Positions 1 through 13,862 of a DNA stretch of 64,000 nt are shown one piece after another. Position numbers and translations under genes: made by a program. The stretch is from Fratercula arctica. Its lineage: Eukaryota; Chordata; Aves; Charadriiformes; Alcidae. The stretch is from positions 47,539,672-47,603,671 of the forward strand of contig CANTUZ010000004.1 in NCBI GenBank assembly GCA_947846985.1, given 5' to 3'. Within the stretch, counting starts at the first letter, position 1, and every line of letters starts with the position of its first letter. Below the pieces are notes generated by a model. The model had not been told where the DNA came from, ran no database searches, and saw only the letters and a list, made by a program, of their open reading frames with translations.

Positions 1-1368
1 TTGCCCAACTGCTTCAAGCAAGGAATGTGTCCAGTCTTGCTTTTGATTGTAGATGGTCAGGATGAGTCCTTTTTCTGTGCCACGCCAGGACCAGAGTGTA
101 CTCTCTACTGGCCCCTCACCTCCACCCTGGTTTTGCGGGAAGGATACTCAAATCTGCAGCCCAGAAGGGAGCAGTGATGTGTTCTGGTCCAGACCCAACC
201 TAGAGACCTCTGGCAGTGTTCAGGCTATGTTCCACTTATGTATTGCTTTGTCAAATACAAGTCTAAATGAAGGTGGTGTGTGAATTGCTATGGTGTGTCT
301 TAACTGTTTTGTTAAACAGGACAATAGTTAACTGTTATTTGCCTTCCTGATTTCACCTCTGTCGAAGCATCCATTGAATTTTTCCTCATTTACACTAGCA
401 GAAATGATGTTAGAATCAGGCTCTATGTATTTAATTCAGTAATTTTTTTTAAGATTATAAGCTATGAAATATCTTTTAGACCCTCCACGGCTCAACAAAA
501 TCCTAAAACCTAAATGTACTTTTTATCAGTTATGCTATTTATATTCTTAATGACACTTAATATAGCCCACAGAGAAGGATAGATAGGTTCTATATTGATT
601 GTATTTTCTGGAGTTCTTACTTTATGGCAGTGGTGTAGTATGACCCTTACAGAATTCAGAAAGAGGTATATTCTCTCTCTATATATATAGCCAACTTTTT
701 GATGGGATATCATTTTAATGAAAGGTGTCTTTTAATTGACCCATACTTTACAAAGAACAGCTACATTCCTTTCACCAAGAATATGCATGTTGCCTGATTG
801 AGAGAAAGAAAAATGTTGTGTTAGTTTATTTCTTCTTTAAGCTGCATGGAAAAAAAAGCACTGAAATATTTCTTTGCATTTAACAACAGCTTTTTATTAC
901 TTTAAAATGTCAGATTTTCTGTGCTCTAGAAATTCTGTGTATGACTGAGAACGGCTGGGTGAATATCATCATAGATGATTAAAAGAGAGTTATTTTGATA
1001 CAGACTATTTAATTGTGTTTCTGAAGCCAAGCACCTATGTGACTCAGATTCTAGTAAAGAAAAGTACCTGCTAGAAAGATACAACATCCTACTCCTTTAG
1101 ATGTGGCCAAGGCTGCTCTGAGCTCAGAGGAAGAATCAGAGATGCTTGCTGTCAAAAGTTTGAATGACTTTGTGTGTAGAAGCGGTTACAAGGGAAGAGC
1201 AAAGAGGGAAATGACACTTTTAACAACTCATTTTTGTCCTCTCTAGATTACTGGACCAGAACATTTTTTCTCTTGCTAGTGTCCTGATGGATTTCAACGA
1301 GCTAGGGAGCAGAAATGCACTGTGGAATCTAACTTTTATGTATGTTATTTGCTTGCTTGTTTAACTAG
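1..1368 (+). other. REEP1: REEP1 intron upstream of the penultimate coding exon (partial)
   Basis: No coding exon of REEP1 or of any other gene could be recognised here. The stretch is AT-rich with scattered stops in all frames and ends in the pyrimidine-rich acceptor before the exon at 1369. It is assigned to REEP1 only because that exon follows. Its left end is cut by the window. Confidence 0.6.
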
Positions 1369-1537
1369 GGACAGGGGGCCTTGTCTGAGAGACTAAGGAG
1401 CTTTAGCATGCAGGATCTCTCGACGATTCGTGGAGACAGCAGCAGCACTGTTCCTCCTTCGGTCACTGTACGAACAAGTAGCAAACAGAGCCAGCCAAAA
1501 CCATCCAGAAGTGCATCGGAAGGCACTGGCAGCTCAG
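1369..1537 (+). CDS. REEP1: REEP1 penultimate coding exon (C-terminal cytosolic tail)
   Basis: REEP1 is an ER membrane-shaping hairpin protein of the DP1/Yop1/REEP family. Its cytosolic C-terminal tail contacts microtubules, and it is mutated in human spastic paraplegia SPG31. This exon opens after a TTTAACTAG acceptor and encodes about 56 residues beginning [17 protein letters not shown], which matches the human REEP1 tail nearly residue for residue, followed by a Ser/Pro/Lys-rich stretch ending [11 protein letters not shown]. It closes on a GTAAGT donor with one base of the next codon (phase 1). The membrane-embedded N-terminal exons lie left of the window. REEP2 has a related tail, but the [12 protein letters not shown] block plus linkage to MRPL35 and IMMT favours REEP1. 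Confidence 0.93.
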
Positions 1538-4159
1538 GTAAGTGCCGGTGTTATTTTCAGTGTTGTGTTGTCTGGAATATCACACAGCTGAATGAAGTCA
1601 TGCAGCTGGCAGGAATATATAGAAACAGATATCGCAGGCAGCGCATACCAGAATTCACAGGACACAGACACGCTGTTGAGTCTCTTGGCATTTAAGAGAG
1701 AAAACAGTGTCATCGTTTGATGATTACTGTTCCTGGCTGGTACCAAAGACTGGACTTGAGCATGTAAGTGAGGTTGCATCAGTCCTTGCAACTTGAGTTG
1801 GAAAGTTAGGCTCTGCACTGGAGGCTGCAAGCTGTTGTGGGTTTTCAGTGAGAGGCGCTAATGGAAGTGCAAAAAACAGGGTTAAGAATGCGCAGTAGCG
1901 GGCAAGGGACAGTATTATCAAAGCCTCTCTCTTATGTCATCTAAACATAAATGTGAGTTCTAATGGATATCTGGTTTGAATTATGCCCACTTGTGCTTCT
2001 TCTGAACTGTACGGTAGCTGTTACAACACTTGACAGTTGTAGTTTCAGAACTTTATCACTGATAAAACCTACTGAGAAGTAAAACCCATATAAAGCACTC
2101 CTAGAAGCAGAGACCAAGATCTGACAATTGTTTATGATATGAAGGATGTCTGCATAAGCACAGTTATGGAAAACAAGTCTCTCTGAAGGGCAATGGTTTG
2201 TTTTCAAATTCTGAAAGGATGAAGGGAAGAAACATCATGGTGGGAATAAGATCCATTCCTGAGCATTTAGATACAAAAATTTATTTCAAGCTTGGTTAAA
2301 GAAATCTTTGTGAGCCCAGATCCAAAACATGTAACTGGACACAAGTTTTCAGATTAGATCTCAAAAATTGAGATATGGAGGGTTATCCCAATCAGGGGAT
2401 TCCAGATGGCTTCTGGGATTCCCGAACACCACCAGAGATCATGCAACTCGACTGCTGTGATGAGAAGCCACAGAAAGTTGCAGGTGTGTTGCAGTTGGTA
2501 GCTTGTGAAACCATATGCTGGCAAGTTTGAAATTTAGCAGTTTCAGCTTGTGTGTGTTGAGGTCTGTGCAAATATTCACTGTGTTTCAAACCTGTGTAGA
2601 TTGCTACCCCTTTTAGTTTGCTTTTGTTTTGGAATGTATTAGAAATGTCTTGTCTCATCCTTCCTAAAGAGTATCCTTCAAGCCCTTTACGAATTCTGAG
2701 GATTATGGCTCTGTTTATTCCTTTTTAACATCATCTGTTGGATAAACTCTCTTTACAGGTAAACTGAAGTAGCTAATGTTGGTGCACAGTGGTTTTATTC
2801 TGATGTTTACGTAAGGTTTTGTAAAGTGTTCACACACAGAATATGAAACCCTTACTCCAAAAAAAAAAAAAATTACATATCATTTGGACAAATGTCACAA
2901 ATAAAGCATAATTTAGTTATCTTAATTCCATGTTGTGTAGAGCAGCCTTTGTAGTTTTGTTCTTAAGGTAGCAAGCTCAGCTCACCTGGCCACAAACCCA
3001 TCTTAACATACAAAAGTTTTTGATTTTGATCTGGTTTCATATCAATACTGTACAAGGATCTCTCAAAATGAATCTCTGGAAAACTGAATTTTTCATAAAC
3101 TTTTCAAACTGACCCTAGAGTTCATCACAAATTTTTTGATTGGAGTAATTTGAGATTTTGTTTTTAATTCTTCTTTCAATGAAAACAACACAAATTTGCA
3201 AAAACTGCCAAGACCTTTAGCTGCTCCATCTCACTTAGTGATTTCTTTGAGGTCCCTAATCTAGGAGCCTGCTTGCAGGCCCCTTCTCCATCCGCAGACA
3301 ATATAGAGAAGCACCTCCAGAGGGTGATTTCACTCACAGGTGGTGGCATCATGCTGTGTGGAAGACTATGACCACAGTTTTGCTCTCACTTTTAATCGCA
3401 TTAAGTGAAAGAAGTGGTCCTGGTCTCTCCAGTCCTTGTGCTGTTTTGTGTGAGCACAATTATATATGTGGTCAGAATGTCTAGAGGGTGGAATTGATCA
3501 GTCATAACTATCTCGTGTGTATATGGAAGAGCATGATCTATCAGCCAGACTGTATCACGTGAGGGCCATATTCGGTGTGAGACGACACTGTTCTAGGCGC
3601 ACCAAGCCCAGACATAGTCCCATCACTCCGCCTTCCATATTTGTTTAGTTGGAGTGTTGCACATAAGCAAGGGGCAGAAAGAATATGCTCCTGCCTATTA
3701 GTATGCTATATACATGTAATATATACATATATGAGTATGTGCATGAGCAATCACTACAGAACAGCTGACACACAGCTTTTTCCTGTCCCAAAGCCCTTAG
3801 ATAACACAAATGCCCATGTCAGCAGTCTCCACTGTCTCACAGAAACATCAGACTTCTCTTTATATTCCTGTTTTAGAGATAATGAGATTAGTCTGAGGGA
3901 GTCAGCAGAAATACCCCGGACTATCTGTTTGACATGAGGATGACTCAGCCGAAGATCTCACCTTTCTTGTAAAATGTCTTTCTAACCAGCTGTTAGAAAG
4001 CCTGACAGCAGTAGCTTGGATACACAAAATGACTTTAAGAACATTAATAGAGAACCTGGCTGGGTCTGTAAACATTGTACCCTTGGTCTGAGTAGAAATC
4101 CTGCTTTATGAAGACTTTTAGGGAAGGCTTGAAGGAATGGGTCCTGTGTCTGCAGAAGA

Positions 4160-4312
4160 AGCAGTGTGGTGGTTAGGAGGCAAGACTGTGAGTTAGGACA
4201 CATGAATTCACACCCCACTTTATTGCAAAGTACTGGTATGACCTGGAGTGAAGCTTTGTTCCTCAGTGTGTCTGTAAAACAGAACAAACTGTACTTCCCA
4301 GGTCCTGAAAGG
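4160..4312 (+). repeat. MIR-like SINE fragment
   Basis: The order of motifs follows the MIR core consensus: GTGTGGTGGTTAGGAGG, then a diverged middle, then TGACCTGGAG, CCTCAGTGTGTCTGTAAAA and a final CCAGGTCCTGAAAGG. Divergence is high, as expected for an old amniote SINE. Recognised from memory of the consensus, not by masking. Confidence 0.5.
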
Positions 4313-5044
4313 CATATGTGGTAGAAGATGCTTGTGTATTTTGAGGTCAATACCTTAGAAGATTTCGTATGTGGCTTTCTGGTGCACCTCACTTGAGTGA
4401 TTATAACATGTAAAATACCTGTGGAAAAGTCCTGTCTCTGGATTGATCCCAGTTTTGCAAGAAGGTTTCTGTTTGTAATAACAACGCTCTATCTTGCTAC
4501 TACTTCTGAGAAGTTTCTGGAGAGCTGAAATGGCCTTTTTATGTTTTCCCTTCTTTTACTCTGTCCTCTGTTTCCCAGTCCCAGCATCTGAGAAGCTGCA
4601 TGTGGGCATGCCGGGATCTTGATGACTTGCTGATCTGGGTGCCACACTTCTAGCCCTTTCTCTGCCATATGTTCATTTCAGGTGCTTCCACCCATTTCCC
4701 TACATCCTCCATCCATACCAACCTATTACAGTTCTCTGCAAGTGCAGTTCTCAAAGCCACTGCCTGAATTTACAAATGATCAGTAACTGTGGTAGGGACA
4801 GGAACCTGAAGTTTATTTTGACTGGATGTGTTGAGGAGTGCTGCTGACCATGGCGTTTGCCTGAGGAATAGAGCATTGCTAGGCCACAGCCAACCTTACA
4901 GGTGGAAAAGCCAAGCGCTGCTGTAGCGTTTGTAACCCTTTTTGCTTTGTGACTGGCATCCCCATGTCTGGGACTGTGTGTAAGCATCACTCAGTCCTAC
5001 GGGGGTCACAGTCTTTGATGAAGGAGTACGTACGCAGATTGCCC

Positions 5045-5380
5045 ATGGAAGTACATAAAGGGGGCTTACAGGAGGGTGGGGAGGGACTCTTTATCAGGGA
5101 GTGTAATGATAGGACGAGGGGTAACGGTTTCAAACTGAAGGAGGGGAGATTTAGATTGGATATTAGGAAGAAATTCTTTGCTGTGAGGGTGCTGAGGCAC
5201 TGGAACAGGTAGCACAGGGAGGTTGTGGATGCCCCATCCCTGGAAGCGTTCAAGGCCAGGCTGGATGGGGCCTTGAGCAGCCTGGTCTAGTGGGAGGTGT
5301 CCCTGCCCATGGCAGAGGAGGTTGGAACTAGGTGATCTTTAAGGTCCCTTCCAACCCGAACCACTCTATGATTCTATGGT
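5045..5380 (+). repeat. CR1 LINE 3' end, 5'-truncated, sense orientation
   Basis: The segment carries the end of CR1 ORF2 (translated remnants [18 protein letters not shown] and [11 protein letters not shown]) and then the CR1 3'UTR. It terminates in TCTATGATTCTATG, the 8-bp tail unit typical of avian CR1. The ORF is interrupted by a stop (GGTAGC within HWNR), so this is a dead copy. It is about 335 bp, a typical severe 5' truncation, within the REEP1 last intron. It resembles the copy at 27730-28158 closely enough to suggest the same or a near subfamily. Confidence 0.92.
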
Positions 5381-6503
5381 TTCTCTTATATGGCTCTCTG
5401 TAATGTACAAAGGTTGAAGAATTAATTTTGCCTCTAGCACAGACTCCTAATTTTCTCAACAGGAGAGACAGCCACATCAAAGAGAGAATAGCAGCCTTAT
5501 GATGATGAGATGTCAAGCGCTACCCTCAGATGATGGAACAGCCTAGCTATGATCACTCAAGCTGTCCAGTAGTAAAAAGCTGTGGACTCATGAAGAAATC
5601 CTGAGTTTGATCCAGATTAAAAATACTTTCTTGTACTATTTTTGAGGAATTATTTTTAGCTTAGACAGATTTGCTGATCCACCTTACTGGGAGCCTCCAT
5701 TAATAACTGTTTTGGAAGACCTTTGGGGAGATGTGTTTTGAGATCAAGAGGCCAGGAACTGGAAGCTCCTCAAGCCAGGTTTGCTATTGAACAAATGGTG
5801 CATGGAAGCACACCCTTGCTTACAACAGTGAGGCAAAGAGAAGAGATGCCTCTTTAGGTTGAGGTTACAGGGTTTTACATGGGTCCCATTCCCTGAGCAA
5901 TGAAAACACAGCCAGATCTGGTGTGGAACTTGTTGCTAGTTCCAGTCCTGTTGCGTGACTGTGTTTAAGAGCAGATATATGTGAAAGAAAGTGATTTGGA
6001 AAGACAGGGGGATGGATAGAGGTCTGTTGTCTTCCCTCACAGATGAGACTGATGAAACTCAAATTTGTTGGTATGAAACCTCCCACTCCCCCTGCGAGCA
6101 CCAGGGGTGGTTCAGGTTATGGTTTCACATCTCTTGGGCATGTTTCCAAGCCCACTGAAACCCGTGAAAAGACTTTTCTGACACTGGTGGGCTTTGGCTG
6201 TGGCCAAAAGCTGGCTGCAGGCTCAGTCTACATTAAATAATCACTCAGCTTGTTTCATTTCCATTGTTGTTATTTTTGTGATGTGACTGGTGCTGGTTAA
6301 ATGGATTTGTGACTCTCTGAATCCCCTCTTGACACACAGCACTGTGTGAAGAGCTTGGCATTTAGTTAGTGACAACCACATGCAGACGCAGCAAAGGTTT
6401 ATTTTTGCCTGCTGGAGTGTCTTACGAGGGCAAGAAATAGAATATGCAGGAGCTGCCTTTGAGACAAGGGGAATTACTCCTTCTTTTCCTCTACCTTTTG
6501 CTG

Positions 6504-6504
<1 letters not shown>

Positions 6505-6535
<31 letters not shown>
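6505..6535. repeat. Homopolymer T31
   Basis: An uninterrupted run of 31 T lies in the REEP1 intron. It is not flanked by a recognisable SINE or LINE body, so it is either a microsatellite or the reverse of an unrecognised retrocopy tail. Run length is likely to be polymorphic or affected by sequencing error. Confidence 0.85.
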
Positions 6536-6537
<2 letters not shown>

Positions 6538-8745
6538 CTATGCCTTTTGCCGTCTTTGCTGCCTTTCAGTGGTGTCTGCTATATGGTGAGCTGTCCTGCT
6601 TATGCAGATGGCCTTCTGCAGCAGGGCTGCTCAGTGTATAGTGGGCTCCAGGTGTTTTCACACCCATCCTACAGAAATACCCTTGTGCTCCTCCTCACAC
6701 CCAGTCAAAAGCCACACACAGATGACACAAAGGGACAAAGGCTGTGTCGTGGTTTAGGCTCTCAAACCAGGAACATGCTGCTTTTGTCATGATTTGTGTG
6801 TGTCTGCCGACCCCCCCCCCGCAGCACATTATGTGAGACATCGCCACTGCTCCTGTGAAGCACGTGCACACCTTCCTTTGACATCCACTGAGGAAACACG
6901 ATGATTGCTCTTCCTCCACACAACAGGCCCATCACCTGTCTTCTTCACCTAATCTCTCACTTTGCTCTTAGTTCAGCATTTCTCGATTTAGTGTCCTGGT
7001 ATCCTGATGATAGCCAGTGATATTTTAGCTTTGATGCATGTTCCAACCTGTGCTTCTTTCACAGGCAGAACTGACCCTTTCCTTTGGGAACTGTAAACAT
7101 TGTGTGGCTACTCATTGTTATGGAAAACTGGAAGTTCCAGAACAACATTTCCAAATATTTTTCAAGGCACTCTGTTCTTCTGGCAAATGTCCAGTAACAA
7201 TCCACATACAGATGTATCTTTATTAACAATGGGGGGCTTTTGCACTTCTTAACCTTACAATATTGCCTTAAAAGCATCCTAGACAGTGCAGATAAAACTT
7301 CTTCCCTTGCGATGGCTGGTGAGTGACAGATGTGACTTGAGGAGTGGGATATTGGCCACTGTGTCACATAGCTGATGCAAACATGTCTCACAGTTGCTGA
7401 TATCAGTGGAAACCTCCAGTGTGGGCTGGGTACTGGAGGCCAGCCTTGCTTTTGGGTGAGTCAATGGGACATACTTCAGCAGCAGGAGATTTGTGTTGCA
7501 TCATGGGACAGTCAGTGTCGAGAGCTGACACTGTCTGGGCCAGGGGATCACATATTATGGAGCCACCCTCTGTATTGTCCAGACTGAGTGTCCTTTCTGC
7601 TTAAGCTTACCCCAGGCAGAGATCATTCTCAGCTGAAATGATTTCAAAGCAGAAATACGGAGTGTGCTATCTGGTACTCTCCATTCCTCTGCGCAGGAGA
7701 GAGTCAAGGCTGTTTCTTGGTTTTGCACTTAATGTGCTGAAGGCTTTGCAGGACAGAACAAATGTGGGGGGATATCAGTATTCAGGATATGTCTGGATAG
7801 TTCAGTCCCCACCAATCAGAAAAACTCCAGAAAGATGTGTGAGAACAACCCATATGTGTATGTTGTATGAGCTCTCAGTCATAAACAGTCATAAAACTGT
7901 GATCAGCTACCTTCTGATCTAAACCCACAGCAGATCTCTTGAGGCTGGTTGAGACTCGCCTCGTTTATACAAAGGCCACAGTTTAACAGCAGTATCCAGC
8001 CAATGTGAGCCAGCACTCCTGTTGAAAGGGTATGACCCAACTGCTTGCTTCTGCCCCATACCATCCTTTCCCTTGGACACGTTTAAATCTTATTTATATA
8101 TGCTGACCCCAGCCAGGGAGCTGGTTCAAGTTAAATGCTGTTCCTTGCTTCTAGGTTGCTCTTGACCTGGGTCAGATCCTCAAGCTCATAGAGAGCAGCA
8201 GCACAGACATCAGCAATGGGACAAGGATGGTGGAGGCCAGAGTGCAAGGGGCAATGGGACATCTGTTTTCAGCAGCAGCACTGGTTTATGCTGGTTTAAA
8301 AGGACTATGAAACTATGGAAGAACTTTCAGTGTCTACAGTACAGGATAATTATGACCAAAGAAATCACACAGAGCTCAAACTTTTTTTTTCATCAAAAGC
8401 TTTTTTTTTTTTTTTCTGGAGTCATTGATGCCACTGTGAGGATTAAATTGGAAGGCTCAAACTGGAAATTATTTCTGGGCTGTTTCCTGGAACACAAGCT
8501 GTTCACAAGATGAAGCTGGTAAGGTCGCACTTTTATGAACAGCTGTGAATCACCTGCATTTGCACTGAAGGGTGCAATGCAGTTCCCTTGGTTGCTTTCA
8601 TTCTTACGGCAGTACCACCAAAATATAACTCCTGCAGGACTCCTCAGCACATTCCTGATTTAGGAAGAGAAGGGATCTGTGGATAGTTTTCCCTCAGAAG
8701 CTGCGTGAATGGCTGCACCAGTGCTTGTAGAAGTTTAAATCTACC

Positions 8746-8765
8746 AAAAAAAAAAAAAAAAAAAA
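8746..8765. repeat. Homopolymer A20
   Basis: A simple A run in the REEP1 intron with no obvious retrotransposon body upstream. Confidence 0.8.
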
Positions 8766-11700
8766 GCCAGGCATGTAGCAATACAAATCCCAGTATTGCA
8801 CCCTGTGTTTATTATCATACAGCTTTTTGCACTGTTACCCATTGCTTATCCACACTCCTGGGTCCCTCTAGTCAGGAGTTATTTCTGTTTACTGATCTAA
8901 GAACAGAGCCAGGGAGCTGTACGTAATCCCAGCCTTAACACCCATTAGGCACACAGCCTGGGGTGAGGCACGTCCCTGGGTCTGTGCTCCACACTGGTGA
9001 ATAGAAACGATCGTCTCTTTATGCACACGGGGGCCATGAAGTCCACCCCGAAATGATGCCAAGTGTCTTCTGAGAGATAGTAGCTTAGCCTGATGAGTTT
9101 CTAATGCTCAGCTCCTCTTTCAGTGTGCACGTGTTGCTCAGTATGCCGACTCCTCAGAGGTGAGTGCTGGATTTTCTGCACCCTGATACCCATGCATCCC
9201 TTTTGGGCACGGCTGTGTTCCCCAGCCTGGCTTGCTCCTGCCGCTTTTACTCACTGGGTTTCCTAACACCAGAGGAACAAACCAGCGGAAGGCCAGGCTG
9301 CAAGGGAGTTTGTGAGCTGTGTGTGTGCTGATGGCAAGTATTGTGGTGCTTCTCACCTTACTGACCTGTGTTACCCAAGGCTGGGGAGCGTTTCTCTGGA
9401 GAAAATCCTCAGTCCTTTCTGTTCTAGAGGATGTGCCACTGTCCTTGCTGCACCAGTTTTAACTTATCAACCCTGTATCCCCCAGTGCTAGTGTAAGACC
9501 ACTGGGAACGCAGCAAGAGAAAACTTCCCTCAGTCCCAGCCCTGTTTTGCTGTGTTCCCTAAGGACTGGCAAGTGTTTCTCTCTTGGTGGAGATGACATT
9601 TGTGTTTGGGACAAGCAGGGTAAATAACAGAGCCCAGCAGCAGGCCCTGGTATGACGAAATAGGGTTGAACAGACCGTCCCTGCTTTAGTCTGTGCTAGA
9701 GCCGTTTTTGAAAAATATCCCACTGTCCCCCAGCGTGTCTTCTGTTTACAAACTTAATGGTGTAGTGAACAGTTTAGCTGCCGGTGGTCTTTTCAATGCT
9801 GTGCCAGTCAGCTTGGTTGCTAAGAGCTGAGCTGTATGACTTCTGCGTTTTGTCCCAGTGGCAGATGAAAGGAGGGGGAGGCCTCTGATTTGGGCATGTC
9901 AGAGCATGGGGCTGCCAAGCAGCTTGTCTTGAGAGAAAGAAGAAATACAGACTGGCAGCATCTCATGTTGGTGGAAGCAAAATACTTTCATAACGCCTTT
10001 ATTGCTCATCTCATGTGCTTTTTGTTTATTTTGCACACTGCAATCAACCTGGGGATGGCAGCAGAGAGACTGAAGGATCACAGTGCTGCCACCGTGCTGC
10101 TGGCTGTGTCACTTCCAGAGTACCAGGGTGTGTGTTCCCTCTGCCTTGCACCTGGTGTGCCATGCAGCCCTGTGCAGCATTAGTGCTTGGAGGCTGGTGA
10201 TCCCAGCCTGACACGGTCTCCTTGCACACTGTGTAGGTGGCAAACCAACCCTCATATTTTGTTTGTCACCCTCCCCGTTGTCCTTTTCTGGTTCTCTGCA
10301 CTAGCACGTTTGGGGTGAGCATGCCACTGCAGGACAATGAAGCCTGTTTAAGGCAGTATCTGTTAAAGCAATCATGAAAGACTTGTATTCGCAGTCTAAT
10401 TTATTAGCACCCTTCTAGTTTTAGCCTAAACCAATTTTAAGGATTTGACTTCAAAGTGTTAGTTGTAAAAAGAATCACTGACTCCTTAAGTGCTTCATAG
10501 TCATGAGTTAATCTTAGGAAAGTCATTTAATGATGCTAAAGCAGTAAGCAGTCCAATATGTTTACAAATTGGGCCCAAAGTCATGTTGATCTGGTTTAAA
10601 TTGTGAGCCCTATCTTCCAGATTGACTTGTTTTACTATTTCCCCCCCCTCCTCCCCTGACATAATCCAGTCCCTTGGACCATGTCAATAGGGATATGCTG
10701 TGGCTCTGTCTCATAGAGGGTTCATTCTGTCTCCACAGGCTGCCCTTTCTCTGTCTCCAAGGCAATAGATGCATTAATGCACTCTCAGACAACAGTCTGC
10801 CGTTTAAAATGCTCCTTTGTAAGTGCAGCTTTGGGAGCTGACTACATAATGTGAACACGTTTTCTCAGTGCCGCAAAAAGCAGGGGGAAGAAATAAGCTA
10901 AGTTTGTTTGGCTAGGACTAAGTTGTCCTAAACTACTGGGACTCATCTTTCCTTGGCACAAACTTCTGTGTAGCCAGTTTCAGTTGTTAGCAGTACGCAT
11001 TTCCAAAGAGTTTATAAAATGGGCAGGTAGTCAAGCCTTACCTCAAACAGGAGTATTAAAGGCTGGTTTAGAGCCATGATACAGCCTTTTTGGCAGGAGC
11101 AGTTGCCTTAATGCTCTTGTGGGTAAAACTCTATTGTTTTTCTCGCTGGCTGATTCATAGAAACCCCTCAAGCTCTTAGGCGAGCATAGCCTGGTGGGAG
11201 CAAAAATCTGCCCATCCTGCTCCTTAGATCATATCCCAAGAGAAGCACTGGACAAGGTAAAAATAGTTTGGGCCAAAACGTGGTGGTTTCGTGAGGATAT
11301 GGCCCACAAGTGCCATGGGAGTGCGCATTTATGCAGAGACTGAAGGCCAGGCTGAGTGCAGCGTGAGCTCCCCCTGTACGGGAGCTGATCCATCACTGTC
11401 AGCAGTGATGGGCTCCTCTGACGCTGAAGCTGTTTGCTTCACAGAAGAGCTCTTTCGTGCCCAGTTGCCTCACTCCAGCTGGCCTCCCGGTCTGCGCGTG
11501 ATGAGGCATTGACACAATTCAGGACATTCATCCTCCTTTGCTCTGGGCAGCTTCACTAAATAGAAGCGTGTTCCACTATATATACTCCAGTGTGTCTTCT
11601 TGACAGCTTCTGTGTCAGCTCACCTTGCTCTTGTTCAGTGGCAGGCCTTTGCTGTCAAAAATCCTTCCAGGTCTTTACACGAGTTTCTGATTTATCTCTT

Positions 11701-13777
11701 CTGTGTTCACAACCTGTGGAAAGTCAGGCTGCACCATCAAAGAACAAGGGTACATTTACGTAAGAGCTCTTTTTCCCCTTCAGGAAGGACAGAGTAAAAA
11801 TCTCCAGGAATGTCTGTTTGTCTTTTGGCAGTGTCTTGTAAATGCTTAAATGGTGATCAGTATTAAACCAGCTTGCTTGGAACTGGCATTTAAGAAGTAA
11901 CAAATACTATGTTCAGTGGTATTCTCTCAACTAACGTCTCTTAGGTGCTGTTGCAAAGACCTGTGGCATGGTTGAGAGGGAGGAACAATTTTAATCCTTG
12001 CAGAGAATAAATACATCTAGCTGATATTGAAGAATCAGCTGTATATCAGGAGAACTGTTGTGTCTGCATGTATTTGAGGGGGCATTTAATACTAAAATGC
12101 TGGTCAGGAGCCTTAGGCAGTGTAAGAAATGTGCAAGGACATTAGTGATGAATGGGAATGTTTTTGGAGTGTGCACTATAGGGTTGTGCTCCATAGCGTT
12201 GACCGATACAGCAATGTATGCCTTAAAAACTACAGCTCAGCAGTGACTGTTCAGTCAGTCAGCCATCCACAAGGTGTTGCAGTATAAAGGCAGCCCCTGG
12301 AGTTTTTCCAACAAAATAATGTTGGATTGCTTCCTACATCTGATTGTCACCCTGAAGACAAGGTGACAGATCACACACAACCAGCAGTACAGCACAGCAA
12401 GGACCTCAATGGGATATTCACTTAATTGCATTTTAAACAAATGACCTTATTGGTATATTAGATGTATCCAACCCCTTCTTTGTGGTATGCTACAAATTGC
12501 ACATGAGATTATTACTGTGGAAAGTACTCTTAAAAAAACTAATTGACTTTGCGTCAAGGGGCTGTTCATACATCTCTGAACTAATTCAGTTAAATGGTGT
12601 AGGTGGTTTCATTCTTGTTCTTAGCCAGTTTTTCTTCCAGCTCTTGTGCTGGGGAGTTTTTTTTTAACCTTTCTCTCATTGAACTTAAAGAACAAAGGAC
12701 AACTTTCTGTTGCTCTAGGCATTTTGTTCCTTAAAACTTCTCTTTACTAAATGTTGAATCAAATTTTTACAGGGTAATTTACATCACTTTGCAACAGTAC
12801 GTCTGATTGGCAATTTGGGATTTTCTCAGGGTATTTAAAAATACTTCCATGCTTATTTTGGTTATTTCAGGGAAGGAAAAAATTTCATAGAAAATCAATA
12901 GGTCCTTTAAGTACATTTGCATTTTACCAATAGAAAGTTAAAACATTAATTGTTGTTTAGTAAACTCCAGCTGAACTACAGATAATATGAAAGCAAAGGT
13001 GAAGATTTTTGTGCTCTGAAACAATGTTCCTTCCCCCTCTGCACCCAAATGTTTTCCCCTAACAGTTTATTCTTTCCTTTTCTCTATGTAAATATTATGG
13101 GACTCTGATGTAAGTGTTACCGATTGCATGAGTTTTCTTCTGAGGTGTTTGGAATAGACTAGCTATTAACAACTTAATCATTTGTGGGATGTGTTTTCAT
13201 TAATGGATGACTTTGTTGATATGATTGGACTTGTTTGCTTTGGTTGCACTTGACTTCAGCTTTGGAAAGGATGTCTCCCTCTGTTTTGTGGCTCCTGGGC
13301 AGTGTGTGCTGGTGGAGTTGGCCGCTCCTAACTTCTTGATTTGGCAATGAAAACTTTTGCAGGAGTACATGGCTTGGGTCAATGTCCTTTGGAAATGATG
13401 GCAAATTTATCTTTGTTGCAGGGAAAAGAAGCTGATCGCCATTGTTGTTCTCTTGCTCTTATTAAGTGGTGTGCAAACCTCTTTATATGAATTATTCACT
13501 GAAAAGGCTTAGTTTTGGAGTGACTTTATCTTCCATTACAATAATACAATACCTTGCTCCTGGCTCGTGTAGTCTGTGACTGTGGTTTTCCTCATTGCTC
13601 CCGAGGAATTATAGTGATGGGAGGAAGAAGCATTGTGCCCAGCAAAATTAAGGGGGGGTTCCAGCTTCTCTCAAAGGTATTGGGGTGCCTGATTCCCACT
13701 GTAACTGTATTTAAGTGTCCACATTTTTCAGAGGATTTAGATCAAAGTAATTTTCTCATCTGTAATTAGAGTGGGAC

Positions 13778-13862
13778 AGGTCCTGACCTCTGTTGTACTC
13801 ATGGAAATCCATAAGGAGTTACTCCAGATTTACACAGCAGTGTAGATCAGAGCCTGAGTCAA
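13778..13862 (+). repeat. Ancient amniote interspersed repeat fragment
   Basis: The phrase GGAGTTACTCCAGATTTACA, followed by a diverged copy of the usual CCAGTGTAACTGAGAGC continuation, recurs in turtle and bird genomes in my memory. I cannot name the family with confidence. The fragment is short and old. Confidence 0.35.

Noticed and set aside
1538..1695. Read-through extension of the REEP1 exon as an alternative C-terminus
   Set aside because: A consensus GTAAGT donor is present and the residues downstream have no similarity to any REEP; intron retention is possible but unsupported.
6740..6760. TGTCGTGGTTTA, resembling the reverse end of the avian ERVL LTR at 58453-59039
   Set aside because: The match covers only about 12 bp and the following sequence does not continue the LTR.
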